From Arthrobacter sp. U41 (lineage in GTDB: Bacteria; Actinomycetota; Actinomycetes; Actinomycetales; Micrococcaceae), in NCBI RefSeq assembly GCF_007679325.1, contig NZ_VEGI01000001.1:434001-498000 (forward strand): a stretch of 64,000 bases of DNA, written 5' to 3'. Below are positions 1 through 8,665 of this stretch, one piece after another. The translations under genes were made by a program, and so were the position numbers. Numbering within the stretch: position 1 is the first letter of the stretch; each line of letters starts with the position of its first letter. The notes under the pieces were generated by a model. It saw only the letters and a list, made by a program, of their open reading frames with translations. It was not told the DNA's origin and did not search any database.

Positions 1-2
1 CC

Positions 3-125
3 TACGACCTCACCAATGCGGCCACCCTGAAGAACTGGCCGCTCATCATTGTGGTGGCGGACATCGCCTGGGGCGCCGTGCTGACGGGCCTGTCAACCGT
101 GGTGGGCTGGCTCGTCTTCCACTAA
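3..125 (+). CDS. DUF2177 family membrane protein, C-terminal end
   Basis: Only the last 40 codons lie in the window; the gene begins upstream. The visible tail opens with YDLTNAATLKNWPL and continues into a hydrophobic segment (VVADIAWGAVLTGL) before a TAA stop. The YDLTN-ATL-WPL block followed by a D-AWG-VLT helix is the hallmark end of DUF2177 (COG4852), small predicted multi-span membrane proteins of unknown function. The assignment rests on this tail alone. A DUF6325 gene follows on the same strand after a 114-base gap. Confidence 0.8.
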   Translation, partial: YDLTNAATLKNWPLIIVVADIAWGAVLTGLSTVVGWLVFH

Positions 126-239
126 CAGCAGGTGAGGTCACCCGGTGCGGATGAGGCGCCGCACCCCACCGGAGGCACAGACTGGAGCTGCTGCGGTCCA
201 TCGGATCGCCTTGTACCCAACAAGAACGGAGGCTTCAGC

Positions 240-710
240 ATGGCTGAGACATTGGATGAACTAGGGCCCGTGGACTGGATCGTCGTGGAGTTCCCAGGGC
301 CGAATTTCGGCGACGGCCAGATCGCACCGTTCCTGGACGACCTGGTTAAGCGTGAGCTCGTCAGGGTGCTCGACATGGTGTTCCTGAGGAAGACCGAGGA
401 CGGCACGCTGGAGACGGCAGAGATCTCCGACCTCGAAGAGGGCCAGCTCGGCGAAGTGCGCATGGCCGAGGCCGAACTGGCCATGGTGCTCTCGGAGCAG
501 GACGTCATGGACCTGGCCGCCACCATTGAGCCCGGCCACTCGGCCGCAGTGCTCGTCTGGGAGAACCTGTGGGCGGCCCCGTTCGGTTCGGCCATCCGCA
601 AGGCCGGGGGCCAGCTCGTGGCCAGCGGCCGGATCCCGACCCAGGCCGTCATCGCCGCCTTCGAGGCGGACGCCGAAGCCGAGCCCGAAGCACTGAAGGA
701 AGGAAGCTGA
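240..710 (+). CDS. DUF6325 family protein
   Basis: A 156-residue acidic protein. The ATG at 240 is preceded by an AACGGAGG-type ribosome site; the frame extends upstream to 132 but that part is not conserved-looking. Features seen are the N-terminal GPVDWIVVEFPG, a central DLVKRELVRVLDMVFLRK segment, and a C-terminal VLVWENLWAAPFGSAIRKAG followed by LVASGRIP. This is the pattern of DUF6325 (once grouped with DUF1269), small soluble actinobacterial proteins of unknown function, often found with short SHOCT or basic proteins. The next ORF starts one base after this stop, and its ribosome site lies in this gene's last codons, so the two are probably translationally coupled. Confidence 0.85.
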   Translation: MAETLDELGPVDWIVVEFPGPNFGDGQIAPFLDDLVKRELVRVLDMVFLRKTEDGTLETAEISDLEEGQLGEVRMAEAELAMVLSEQDVMDLAATIEPGHSAAVLVWENLWAAPFGSAIRKAGGQLVASGRIPTQAVIAAFEADAEAEPEALKEGS

Positions 711-711
711 C

Positions 712-867
712 ATGCCACTTGCAGCACGACGCAGGCGCCGGACCGCCGCCGCCGTTGGCGGAGCAATAGTCGTCGCCCATGGGATTAACCGTCGTGGCGA
801 CCGCCGGGAGGACCGGCGGGACGACCGCGGCGACCGGCGGGACGACCGCCGCGACCGTCGCGACTGA
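712..867 (+). CDS. small Arg/Asp-repeat protein
   Basis: A 51-residue ORF starting at an ATG one base after the DUF6325 stop, with GGAAGG in the end of that gene as ribosome site. The first 24 residues are a basic patch (RRRRR) followed by a short hydrophobic run, AAAVGGAIVVAHGI. The rest is almost only Arg, Asp and Gly in DRRDD-like repeats, encoded by imperfect copies of a unit resembling GACCGGCGGGACGACCGC. A short companion protein after DUF6325/DUF1269 genes is common in actinobacteria, which supports it being real, but the low complexity means chance opening of the frame cannot be excluded. Function unknown. Confidence 0.5.
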   Translation: MPLAARRRRRTAAAVGGAIVVAHGINRRGDRREDRRDDRGDRRDDRRDRRD

Positions 868-920
868 CCAATGCGGCTGACCGCCGCGACGGATATTCGG
901 TGCCGGATCCTGGCACCCTC

Positions 921-956
921 AAGTGCGCATGACCCCCCCGGGGGTCATGCGCACTT
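921..956. terminator. bidirectional terminator hairpin
   Basis: A perfect 17-bp inverted repeat with a 2-base loop (arms 921-937 and 940-956). It lies between the convergent ends of the rightward DUF6325 pair and the leftward thioesterase gene, and T-rich bases follow on the right side. It fits a factor-independent terminator serving both strands. Confidence 0.85.
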
Positions 957-973
957 CATTTAAGCGTCCTGCC

Positions 974-1780
974 CTAGGACTTCCGGAGCGTCAGGATCTG
1001 CTCGGCGCGGCCGAACGGGCCCTGGAGGTCATGCAGCACCGTCGATGTCAGGCCGATTCCGTCCGTGCCGAAGGAGACCTCGTTGTCCAGCCCCAGCCAT
1101 TCGCCTTCGGGGCGACGGTACATGTGCACTTGAAGGTCCAGGTTGGGGAAGGCGTAGCTGCCCTTGCCGGGCGGAACCCGGGCGGCGATCCCGTTGGCGG
1201 TGTCCACCAGCCCGACCAGACGGGACAGGTCGCTGCTGTCCTTCCGGTCCGTCAGCGGGTGTTCCGTGTGCAGCCAGACCGTCCCTGAACCCGCGCGGTG
1301 CCCGTCGGCAATCCGCATTTCCAGCGAAGCGATGTAGCCGCCCGGCCAGATGCTCGCGCCGTCATACGGTTCGCAGTCCTGCGGCGCGGGAATCCGCGGG
1401 TCCTCGAACGCCGCGATGGCGGCCGTGTCGGACATGATCATCCGCCAGGCAGTGGCGCGGATGGCGACGCGCCCCTGCGCGACCAGTTCGGCCTGCACCA
1501 GCTCGATGGTCCGGCCCGGGCGGAGCGTTGCGGTGACCACCTCGAACTCGCCGCCGGGGATCAGCCCGAGGATCTCGTAGCTCAGGCGTGCCATCCGCAT
1601 GTCATCCCGCGGTTCGTGCCGCTCCAGGCACTCCGCCATGATGCCGGAGGCAGGGGCCATGTGCTGTTCGTGCTCGTTCCAGGCCCCCTGGGCGTGGATC
1701 GTGGAGCGGAAACGCCCGCCGCCCAGCACCTCGTAGTAGAAATCGCCGTCGGCTAGCACCGGTAGTTCCGCAGTCGTCAA
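974..1780 (-). CDS. thioesterase family protein (TesB/double-hotdog type)
   Basis: Probable acyl-CoA thioesterase of the double-hotdog class, about 268 residues. The N-terminal half contains FYYEVLGGGRFRSTIHAQGAW, typical of these proteins, followed by LSYEILGLIPGGEFEV and RPGRTIELVQAELVAQGR, which matches the second strand and helix of the hotdog fold. The C-terminal half has LDLQVHMYRRPEGEWLGLD. The frame is open to a GTG at 1840, but the TTG at 1780 has a good ribosome site (AAAGGGCAG) and gives the expected N-terminus, so I prefer it. It presumably hydrolyses acyl-CoA or related thioesters; the substrate cannot be read from sequence. It stands alone and ends at the shared hairpin. Confidence 0.78.
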   Translation of the reverse strand: MTTAELPVLADGDFYYEVLGGGRFRSTIHAQGAWNEHEQHMAPASGIMAECLERHEPRDDMRMARLSYEILGLIPGGEFEVVTATLRPGRTIELVQAELVAQGRVAIRATAWRMIMSDTAAIAAFEDPRIPAPQDCEPYDGASIWPGGYIASLEMRIADGHRAGSGTVWLHTEHPLTDRKDSSDLSRLVGLVDTANGIAARVPPGKGSYAFPNLDLQVHMYRRPEGEWLGLDNEVSFGTDGIGLTSTVLHDLQGPFGRAEQILTLRKS

Positions 1781-2007
1781 TGTCTGCCCTTTCGCGTGGC
1801 TGTTAATCCCAGAACACACTATCGCCTGCGCGCCCGCCACGGGCCGGGTTGCGATAGCCGCGCCTCATATTCCAGCCGTGGTCCCGGCGCAGCTCCCGCC
1901 AACATGGGGTGCCACCCGGACCAGCGGCGTTTGTTCCCACGCGTTCGGCCGGACTGGGTAGACTCGGAATCAGACTGTCCGCAACTATCCACCGAAGAGG
2001 TGCTCCC

Positions 2008-2718
2008 CTGATTCGAGTCATCAGCTACAACCTGCGTAAGCACCATGCCAGCGGTGAGCTGGTTGATCTGGCCCGCGATTTTGAGATTGATGCCTTGTGT
2101 CTGCAGGAGTGCGACACCAACGACCTGCCGGACACGATTGGCGATCTGCACCTTGCAGACGCGACCAAGGGCAACCGGCTGGGGCTGGCGATCTATTACC
2201 GGATGGACCGGTTCAGGGCGTTCGAAACGAAAACCTTCGCCTTGAAGAAGTCGCTGCATGACCGGGTCCTGTCCCCCGCCCACGAGCGGCTCATCGGCAC
2301 CCGGGTGATCGATAACGAGACGGACCATGACCTCGTCATCGCGTCATTCCACGCGGCCCCGCTCACGGCGTCCAACTCGCTCCGGCGGAACCAGATCCAC
2401 GCCGCGCATGCGGAACTGATGAGCATGGGCGGCGGCCTGATGTCGCTGATGGTGGGCGATTTCAACTACCCGTTCTTCACCAAGAACCTCACGGCCCAAA
2501 TGAAGGACGCCGGCTACGACCTGACGCTCAGCGACCGGCGTACCTATACGCGGTACAAGGTGTTCAAGGGCCACTTTGACTTCGCCACGTCTCAGGGCCT
2601 CAACATCGAGAGCGTGGAGACCCTGCCGCGCGGGGCATCGGACCATCTGCCCATCCTCATTTCGGCGGAGTACGGCCAGGACGCTCCCGCGGCCGACGCT
2701 GAATCCCCAGCCGCGTAG
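2008..2718 (+). CDS. endonuclease/exonuclease/phosphatase (EEP) family protein
   Basis: A 236-residue metal-dependent phosphodiesterase/phosphatase fold. The core motifs are present: IRVISYNLRKH at the N-terminus, CLQECDTNDL (metal-binding Glu), VGDFNYP (Asp and Asn) and GASDHLPIL (SDH). The substrate is unknown. The conserved N-terminus (IRVISYNLR) coincides with CTG ATT in frame, eight bases after a GAAGAGG ribosome site. No ATG, GTG or TTG is well placed, so the start is probably the rare CTG at 2008. The frame is open back to 1909, but that part looks non-coding. A SulP transporter follows after 12 bases. Confidence 0.85.
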   Translation: MIRVISYNLRKHHASGELVDLARDFEIDALCLQECDTNDLPDTIGDLHLADATKGNRLGLAIYYRMDRFRAFETKTFALKKSLHDRVLSPAHERLIGTRVIDNETDHDLVIASFHAAPLTASNSLRRNQIHAAHAELMSMGGGLMSLMVGDFNYPFFTKNLTAQMKDAGYDLTLSDRRTYTRYKVFKGHFDFATSQGLNIESVETLPRGASDHLPILISAEYGQDAPAADAESPAA

Positions 2719-2730
2719 CCAAGAGCCACC

Positions 2731-4425
2731 GTGCGCCGAGCCTGGACACCAACCCTCCCGCCGGGCCTGAGGATGGTGCGGGACTATGAGCGTCCATGGC
2801 TGAAATCCGATCTTGCCTCCGGGGCGGCCCTCAGCGCGTTCCTCATTCCGGCGGGCATGGCGTATGCCGAGGCAGCGGGGCTTCCGGCGGTCACGGGACT
2901 CTACGCCTCGGTTATCCCCCTGCTCGCGTACGCAGTGTTCGGCCCCTCCCGTGTCCTGATCATCGGCCCTGACTCCAGCCTCGCGCCCATGATCGCGGCC
3001 GCCATCCTGCCTCTTGCCGCCATGAATCCGGACCGCGCGGTGGCCCTCGCCGGCGTGCTGGCGCTGATCATCGGCGCCCTGCTCCTGGCCGGCAGGGTCT
3101 TCAAATTGGGCTTCGTCACCGGGCTGTTGTCCAAGCCCATCCGGGTGGGCTACCTCAACGGGATCGCGCTGGTCATTATGGTGAGCCAGTTGCCTAAGTT
3201 GCTCGGCATTCCGACCCCCGCCGGCTCACTGGTCAACAGCGCTGCCGGCACCGCGCAGGCTGTCGTCCAGGGTGCCATCAATCCCCTCGCTTTACTGTTT
3301 GGCGCCGGCACCATCGCCGTGATCGTTGTGTGCCGTTTCCTGCCGTGGAAGCTCCCGGGCGTGCTGATCGCCGTCGTCGGGGCCTCGGCGGTGACGTTCG
3401 TCCTGAACCTGACGACGGCGCTCCCCACCGTGGGTGCCCTGCCCTCCGGCCTGCCCGCGCCCGCCCTCGGCGGAATCAGCGTGGACGACGTCGTCGCGCT
3501 GCTGGGCCCGGCTGCCGGCATCGCCCTGATTGCCTTTGCGGACACGTCGGTCCTCTCCAAGAGCTTCGCTGCCCGGAGCGGCGTCCAGGTGGACGGGAAC
3601 CAGGAAATGGGTGCCCTCGGCGTGGCGAACGTGGCCAGCGGCTTCTTTGGCGGCTTTCCGATTTCCGGCAGCACCTCGCGGACCCCGATCGCCCTCGAGG
3701 CGGGTGCCAAGAGCCCCCTGAGCGGAGCTATTGCCGCTGCCCTGGTGGTGCTGTTTATGGTTGCGGCGCCCGGCGTCACCACCTTCCTGCCTTCCAGTGT
3801 CCTGGCCGGCGTCGTCATGGTTGCCGCGGCGTCGATCCTCGATGTGAAGACGCTCCGCCGGCTCCTCAGGATGAGCCGGACCGAGGCCGCCCTGCTGGTG
3901 GCCACGTTCCTGGGCGTCGCGTTTGTGGGTGTGCTCGAAGGCATCGTGGTTGCTATCGGCCTGTCACTGATTGCCTTTGTGCTCCGCGCACTGGACCCGT
4001 ACCGCACCGAGCTGGGCAGCGTCGGCGACGTCCCCGGCTACCACGACCTGGGCCGGCACCCCGAGGGGCAGCGCGTCCCCGGACTCGTGATCGCACGGTT
4101 CGATGCCCCGCTCTTCTTTGCCAACGGGGCCGTCTTCACCGAACACATCCGCTCGCTCGTGGCCGGCGCCCCGGAACCGGTGCGGTGGGTAATCGTGGCG
4201 TCCGAGGCGATTACCGGCCTGGACACCACTGCGCTGGATGACCTGGTGGCCCTCGATGATGAGCTGGCGAAGCGCGGGATCAGCCTGGTGTTCGCCGAGA
4301 TGAAGGGGCCCATCAAGGACCGCCTGATCCGGTTCGGCGTCAGCAGCAGGTTTGGCCCGGACCACTTCTTCCCCACTGTCACCAATGCGGTGCGGAGCTT
4401 CAAAAGGACCTTCGACCTGGACTAG
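2731..4425 (+). CDS. SulP/SLC26 family anion permease with STAS domain
   Basis: An integral membrane transporter of about 564 residues. The N-terminal two thirds is a series of hydrophobic helices including the SulP signature region (LIPAGMAYAEAAGLPAVTGL). The last 120 residues (from about 440) form a soluble STAS domain with FDAPLFFANG and AITGLDTTALDDL. SulP proteins carry sulfate, bicarbonate or other anions, generally driven by H+ or Na+; sulfate permease is a family label and not a demonstrated substrate. The start is GTG at 2731; an ATG at 2773 is an alternative. The gene runs 12 bases behind the EEP gene and ends 17 bases from the convergent DUF5671 gene. Confidence 0.9.
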   Translation: MRRAWTPTLPPGLRMVRDYERPWLKSDLASGAALSAFLIPAGMAYAEAAGLPAVTGLYASVIPLLAYAVFGPSRVLIIGPDSSLAPMIAAAILPLAAMNPDRAVALAGVLALIIGALLLAGRVFKLGFVTGLLSKPIRVGYLNGIALVIMVSQLPKLLGIPTPAGSLVNSAAGTAQAVVQGAINPLALLFGAGTIAVIVVCRFLPWKLPGVLIAVVGASAVTFVLNLTTALPTVGALPSGLPAPALGGISVDDVVALLGPAAGIALIAFADTSVLSKSFAARSGVQVDGNQEMGALGVANVASGFFGGFPISGSTSRTPIALEAGAKSPLSGAIAAALVVLFMVAAPGVTTFLPSSVLAGVVMVAAASILDVKTLRRLLRMSRTEAALLVATFLGVAFVGVLEGIVVAIGLSLIAFVLRALDPYRTELGSVGDVPGYHDLGRHPEGQRVPGLVIARFDAPLFFANGAVFTEHIRSLVAGAPEPVRWVIVASEAITGLDTTALDDLVALDDELAKRGISLVFAEMKGPIKDRLIRFGVSSRFGPDHFFPTVTNAVRSFKRTFDLD

Positions 4426-4442
4426 GGCGCGGTTCCGGCCCC

Positions 4443-6113
4443 TCAGCCCCGGAGCGGAATCACGTCGATCCTGCCGTCGGGCCCGACGGTCACCAGCACC
4501 TGCCGCCCGGTCACGCCCTCCAGCTTCCCGGCGAGTTCCGCGGCCAGCCTGCCGGCGTCGGCACCCGCGCCCGGCCCGACGTCGGCGCGCCGCCACACCG
4601 TCACACTGGCACCGGTGGTGTCCTCGATGACCCGGTGCAGCGGTGCCGGATCGGCGCCGGTGACCAGGACGACGTGGCCGACGGTCGGCCTCCGGACGGG
4701 CTGGGCGGCCGTGGTGACGGCACGCTCGTGGCGCCACACCGCGAAGTGGTATCCGGCGACGAGGCCGGTGGCGACCAGCAACCCGAGCGGGGCCCGGATC
4801 CTGTCCACCACGCTGCCGCCCGAGACGTCGCCCAGGAAGTACTCGAACATCCGGTAGCCGATGACCAGCAGGGTGATTACGGCGACCACGGCGCTGAGAC
4901 CGAACACCACAATCAGGTAGATCCGCCGCGCATTCTGCCAGTTCCCGGAACCGCCGGCAGGACCGGACGCCCCCGCGGGACTCTTCTCCAGGGGTTTCCA
5001 CGTGAGCCACCAGACCACTCCGCCCACCAGGAGCGAGCTGATGCCGCCGAGCAGGAGGGTACGCGCTCCGGAGCCCGCAAGCGGGGAGGCCATCATGGCG
5101 AGGGCCGCGTTCACGATCACGCCGATCCCGGAGGCAGCGGCCACCAGCGCGACGCCGGACGTCACCAGCCGGCTCCCCTGCCGGATGGCTTCGGAACTGT
5201 CGCGGGCCAGCCCGCGGTGGTACACCCAGACCAGGGACCCGATCGCTGCGGCGGCGATCGCCGGCGCCAGCGGCTCCAGCAGTTGGTCCATCGGTTCAGT
5301 GCGGTCGAAGGCGAGACGCAGCAGGACGAACAAGGTAACACCCGCCCCGCCAAGGGTCAGCACGCCGGCGCCCAGGACCCCGACGGCGATGAGGCCCACG
5401 CTGGCGAGATCGCCGCGCAGCCGCCGCCCGCCGTCGTGCTTCCAGTGCCACCACCAGACCAGCCCGCCGCCCACAGCCCAGGCGAGGGACTGCAAAGTGG
5501 ACACCCACCAGGGCTTCCCCACCGTCGCGGCGGCCAGCGCCCCCCGGAGGGCGGCGTCGAGCAGGGTCGACAGGGCGGTCACGGCCCCGCTGACCCCTAT
5601 CACCAGCCCGATGTAGCTGCCCAGCACCGTAGGGACGTCCAACAGGTCCAGCGGCCGCCTGCGGGGATGCCGCCACATCCAGCGGTGCCAGGCCCAGACG
5701 GCGGCCCAGACCACGCCGGTGGCCAGGGACAGGCGCCATTGCAGCGACTGGCCGCCGATCAACGTGGCCACCGTACTCAGCAGGTTGCTCGTCGCCAGCA
5801 CCAGGGCCAGCACGTACATCCCCGCCACATACAGGCCCCAGCCGATGGACGCGCGTTCTGTTTCGTCGTCCAGGCGCCGCCAGACCACCCACCAGAGCAG
5901 CGCTGCGAGCGGTCCTCCGATCAGGGCGAACGCCAACGAGCGCGCCAGCCCGGCCACATCCCCGGTGGCCAGCTCGGTGCCCCCGGCCAGGAGCCGGCCC
6001 AGCAGCCCGCTGAGTCCGACGGCGGCGATCACCACGAGGGCGAAGAGCAGCAGGTAGGTGATGAGGCGGCGGACGGTCCGCTGGGCCGAGCCCACGACGG
6101 ATTCAGCGGTCAT
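4443..6113 (-). CDS. DUF5671 domain membrane protein
   Basis: A large polytopic membrane protein of about 556 residues. It is built from about four similar units, each with two or three helices and a WWxxWR/K-like motif at the cytosolic edge (LLWWVVWRRLD, GLVWWWHWKHD, GSLVWVYHRGL, GGVVWWLTWKPL). This repeated unit is the DUF5671 domain. The last 70 residues form a soluble tail with VVLVTGADPAPLHRVIEDTT and a short beta-rich end. The start chosen is the ATG at 6113, preceded by GGTGAAG and overlapping the stop of the upstream gene (ATGA); the frame is open to 6173. Function unknown; coupling to the proline-rich TM protein suggests they act together. Confidence 0.8.
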   Translation of the reverse strand: MTAESVVGSAQRTVRRLITYLLLFALVVIAAVGLSGLLGRLLAGGTELATGDVAGLARSLAFALIGGPLAALLWWVVWRRLDDETERASIGWGLYVAGMYVLALVLATSNLLSTVATLIGGQSLQWRLSLATGVVWAAVWAWHRWMWRHPRRRPLDLLDVPTVLGSYIGLVIGVSGAVTALSTLLDAALRGALAAATVGKPWWVSTLQSLAWAVGGGLVWWWHWKHDGGRRLRGDLASVGLIAVGVLGAGVLTLGGAGVTLFVLLRLAFDRTEPMDQLLEPLAPAIAAAAIGSLVWVYHRGLARDSSEAIRQGSRLVTSGVALVAAASGIGVIVNAALAMMASPLAGSGARTLLLGGISSLLVGGVVWWLTWKPLEKSPAGASGPAGGSGNWQNARRIYLIVVFGLSAVVAVITLLVIGYRMFEYFLGDVSGGSVVDRIRAPLGLLVATGLVAGYHFAVWRHERAVTTAAQPVRRPTVGHVVLVTGADPAPLHRVIEDTTGASVTVWRRADVGPGAGADAGRLAAELAGKLEGVTGRQVLVTVGPDGRIDVIPLRG

Positions 6114-6718
6114 CGCTTCACCGCCGGATTCGGGCACACCGTCAGCTGCCAGGGGGCGCTGTCGATCAGCCACTTGTCCCCTGTCTTGACCAGGTCAAAG
6201 ACGTCCTCCATCTGGTACTCGGCGCTCCCGAACGGCCCGCCGGCCTCGGAGACGGTGATCAGCACCTTGACGTCCGCGGACGCGGGGCGTTCGGTGGTTG
6301 AGACGAGGGTGACGCGGAGATTGTCTGCGGCGGCCGGTTCCAGGTTGTTGCAGCGGCTCTTGGCGGCGTCGGTGAGGTAGGCGGCCGCGGCGGCCTCGTC
6401 CCCGGCGATCACGGCGGCGGAGTATCGCTGGACCACGCCGGCAGGTGTGGCCTCATCCACAGGCGCGGGCTCCCCCCGGGTGAACACCACGATCAGGGCC
6501 ACGACTACCAGCACGGCGATCGCGGCGAGAATCGCGAGCAGGGTCCGGTCCGGCCGGTGACGTTCCGCGGGCGGCTCCACCGTGGCCGCTGGCTGGTTCG
6601 GTCCCGGCTGGTTCGGCGCAGGCTGTTTTGGCGCGGGCTGTTTTGGCGCTGGTTCGTTCGGTGCTGGACCGTCCTGCTGCGGCTGGTTGGGCTCGGGTTC
6701 GTTCGCCACGGGACTCAT
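6110..6718 (-). CDS. membrane-anchored protein with Pro-rich cytosolic N-terminus
   Basis: 202 residues with three parts. Residues 1-55 are a low-complexity Pro/Asn/Gln/Ala segment with a five-residue repeat (KQPAP/NQPGP). Residues 58-82 form one transmembrane helix (TLLAILAAIAVLVVVALIVV). The remaining 120 residues are an extracytoplasmic domain with a conserved-looking pattern (VVQRYSAAVIAGDEAAAAAY, DKWLIDSAPWQ) like NTF2/DUF4878-type lumenal domains. Two cysteines (SRCNN and TVCPN) could form a disulfide. The stop overlaps the start of the DUF5671 gene by four bases, so the pair is one transcription unit. Function unknown. Confidence 0.75.
   Translation of the reverse strand: MSPVANEPEPNQPQQDGPAPNEPAPKQPAPKQPAPNQPGPNQPAATVEPPAERHRPDRTLLAILAAIAVLVVVALIVVFTRGEPAPVDEATPAGVVQRYSAAVIAGDEAAAAAYLTDAAKSRCNNLEPAAADNLRVTLVSTTERPASADVKVLITVSEAGGPFGSAEYQMEDVFDLVKTGDKWLIDSAPWQLTVCPNPAVKR
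6591..6665 (-). repeat. 15-bp tandem array, five units, in the Pro-rich coding segment
   Basis: Five consecutive 15-base units on the plus strand, beginning GGCTGGTTCGGTCCC, GGCTGGTTCGGCGCA, then two units differing only at the last base, then one diverged unit. Each encodes five residues of the pattern (N/K)(Q/E)P(A/G)P in the minus-strand gene. The two central units are almost identical, consistent with recent slippage expansion. Confidence 0.9.
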
Positions 6719-6922
6719 GCCGTCAGTATGAGGCAGAGAGCGTCGGCGGTCACTGTGCCTTTTGGCCCCATTCCGTCCTGACCTGCTCTTTCGCCGCCGT
6801 CCTACGCCCCGGGGAGCGGTGAGGCCGCCGCAACCCTGCTGCTGCCATGCGGGCCCGGGTCATACGGTGGCCGCTGCGGCAGCGGCGTCGACGGCGCCCG
6901 CGGCAGGCACTACGCTCAGGAA

Positions 6923-8380
6923 ATGGGAATCGTGCGGAAAGTCCTCGGTGTCCTCCTGCTGGTTGTGATCGGCCTGGCGGGCACGTCGCCGGCGGCCGTG
7001 GCCGTCACACCGGTCGACATCGTCGTAGAGGACCGTGCTGGAGTGCTGGACGAAAACACTCTGGTGCCGGCCGTGCAGGCGATCGAGTTCTATCAGCCCA
7101 CCAAGGTAGCCGTATATACGTACAACGGCTCGGCCTCGGCCAACCTGAATGAGGAGGTCCTGCGGTCTGCCCGGGCCGAGCATCCGGAGTGGATCAGCGA
7201 GGACGGGCAGAAGTGGGCGAACGGGCTCTTTATCTTCGCCCTGGACCCGGTGGGCCGGCAGGTGGGGACCTACATGGGCGAGAACCGGAAGGTCTCACTC
7301 GAACAGCGCGAGGACATCCAGAACGCGTCCAAGGAACTGCTGCGCGATGCCCAGTGGACGGAGGGCACCATCGCCGGAATCCAGCGCGGCGCGGAGCTGA
7401 TCAACCAGCCCTGGTACCGGTCCACGGCCTTCCTCGTCGCCGCGTGGACCGCGGTGGCAGCCGCCGTCGCGGGCACCGCCACCTGGCTGATCGTGCGTTG
7501 GCGGACCCGGGTCAGCAGCCGCAAGGAACTGGCCCGCGGCGATGCCAGCTACTCCAACGTCAGCATGGATCTCCAGGTCACCGAGCTCAACGCAGGAACC
7601 ATCCCGGAAGCCTCCCGCTACGGCAGCACCGTGCTGGAGAAGCACCGGACCTTCATGGCGAAGTACAACACCGCCACCGGCCTGGCCAACCAGGTCCATG
7701 CCCTCACGCCCCGGGCCCTCAGCAGGCGGCAGAACCTGAAGCTGGTCCGGAGCTACGCGGACGCCGCTGCCGAGCTGGACGCCCTCGACGACGTTATCGC
7801 GGACACCAACGCCCTGCTCAACCGGGGCTCCGCCTGGGCTCCCGCCTGGGACCGGCAACTGGCGCCTTACCGCGCAGACCTGGCCGCGATCGAACAGATG
7901 CTCAGCAAGCACCATGCCGAGGGCGGCTCCGCCACGGCGGCAGCCCTGCGTTCCTTCCGGGACCAAAGCCACCGGGACATCGAACGATGGACCGCGGAAC
8001 TCGCCGACGGCGCGATCACCCCGGAGACTGCCTTGGACCGGTTGCGCGACGCGCGCACGCAGTTGTCAGAGTTGCTCAAGAACCACGCCGACACCGTTAT
8101 CGATGGTTTCGCCAAGAATGAGAAGGAAGCCGCGCTGATGCGCAGGGAGATGGAGAGCGCTCAGGCCGGAAGCAAGGTGAAGTACGGGCGGACCTACGAA
8201 CCCAGCATCCTGGGGACCGTATACCCCGCGTACTACTTTCTCTCCGTGCCCACCTTCAACTCGGGGTTCACCACCGGCGTCCACAGCGTCAGCAGCGCCC
8301 GGGGCGGAGGCGGCAGCACCACCGGTTACGGCGGCACCGGCGGCAGCTTCTCCGGCTCCGGCAGTTCGTCGAGTTTCTAG
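6923..8380 (+). CDS. DUF5129 domain protein (TPM-domain-like, membrane-anchored)
   Basis: 485 residues with an N-terminal signal peptide (VLGVLLLVVIGLAGTSPAAVA). A TPM/YgcG-like extracellular domain follows at residues 30-150 (VEDRAGVLDENTL, FALDPVGRQVGTYMGE). A membrane helix lies at about 168-190. A long helical, probably coiled-coil cytosolic stretch follows (to about 410), and the protein ends in a Gly/Ser-rich tail. DUF5129 proteins share this plan; YgcG-like TPM proteins are linked to membrane protein quality control, but no function is established here. The start is an ATG with weak upstream signals. It runs towards the leftward DUF1918 gene, with only five bases between the stops. Confidence 0.78.
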   Translation: MGIVRKVLGVLLLVVIGLAGTSPAAVAVTPVDIVVEDRAGVLDENTLVPAVQAIEFYQPTKVAVYTYNGSASANLNEEVLRSARAEHPEWISEDGQKWANGLFIFALDPVGRQVGTYMGENRKVSLEQREDIQNASKELLRDAQWTEGTIAGIQRGAELINQPWYRSTAFLVAAWTAVAAAVAGTATWLIVRWRTRVSSRKELARGDASYSNVSMDLQVTELNAGTIPEASRYGSTVLEKHRTFMAKYNTATGLANQVHALTPRALSRRQNLKLVRSYADAAAELDALDDVIADTNALLNRGSAWAPAWDRQLAPYRADLAAIEQMLSKHHAEGGSATAAALRSFRDQSHRDIERWTAELADGAITPETALDRLRDARTQLSELLKNHADTVIDGFAKNEKEAALMRREMESAQAGSKVKYGRTYEPSILGTVYPAYYFLSVPTFNSGFTTGVHSVSSARGGGGSTTGYGGTGGSFSGSGSSSSF

Positions 8381-8385
8381 GAGCG

Positions 8386-8577
8386 TCAGTCAGCCTTGCC
8401 GCGTTCGACGACGAAGTCGCCGCCGGGGAACAGGATAGTCTCGTGGCCGTCGTCGAACCGGACGTGATACGGCGGGGCGCCGTCAGCCCCCTTGACCTCC
8501 AGGATTTCCCCGTGCCGGTCCGAAGACTCGACCGTGGTGCCACGGATGATGATCCGGTCTCCCTGTGATGCTTTCAT
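8386..8577 (-). CDS. DUF1918 domain-containing small protein
   Basis: 63 residues, a single SH3-like beta-barrel domain: MKASQGDRIIIRG, then GEILEVKGADGAPPYHVRF and a closing VVERG. DUF1918 proteins are short actinobacterial proteins of unknown function in which this domain binds an undefined partner. The ATG at 8577 lies seven bases after a strong GGAGGTG site; the GTG at 8586 overlaps that site and is less likely. Confidence 0.9.
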   Translation of the reverse strand: MKASQGDRIIIRGTTVESSDRHGEILEVKGADGAPPYHVRFDDGHETILFPGGDFVVERGKAD

Positions 8578-8665
8578 GGCATTCACCTCCCTTTATCCAG
8601 CCTACGAGTGTGTGACCTGTTGCGGAACCGGGCCCAACAAAACCGGCCCGGCAAAAACGGCTCGG

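Noticed and set aside
4635-6380. A 581-codon plus-strand frame opposite the DUF5671 gene
   Set aside because: Composition is Gln/Gly/Pro/His-rich shadow sequence; the minus-strand frame has clear repeated membrane domains and a coupled partner gene.
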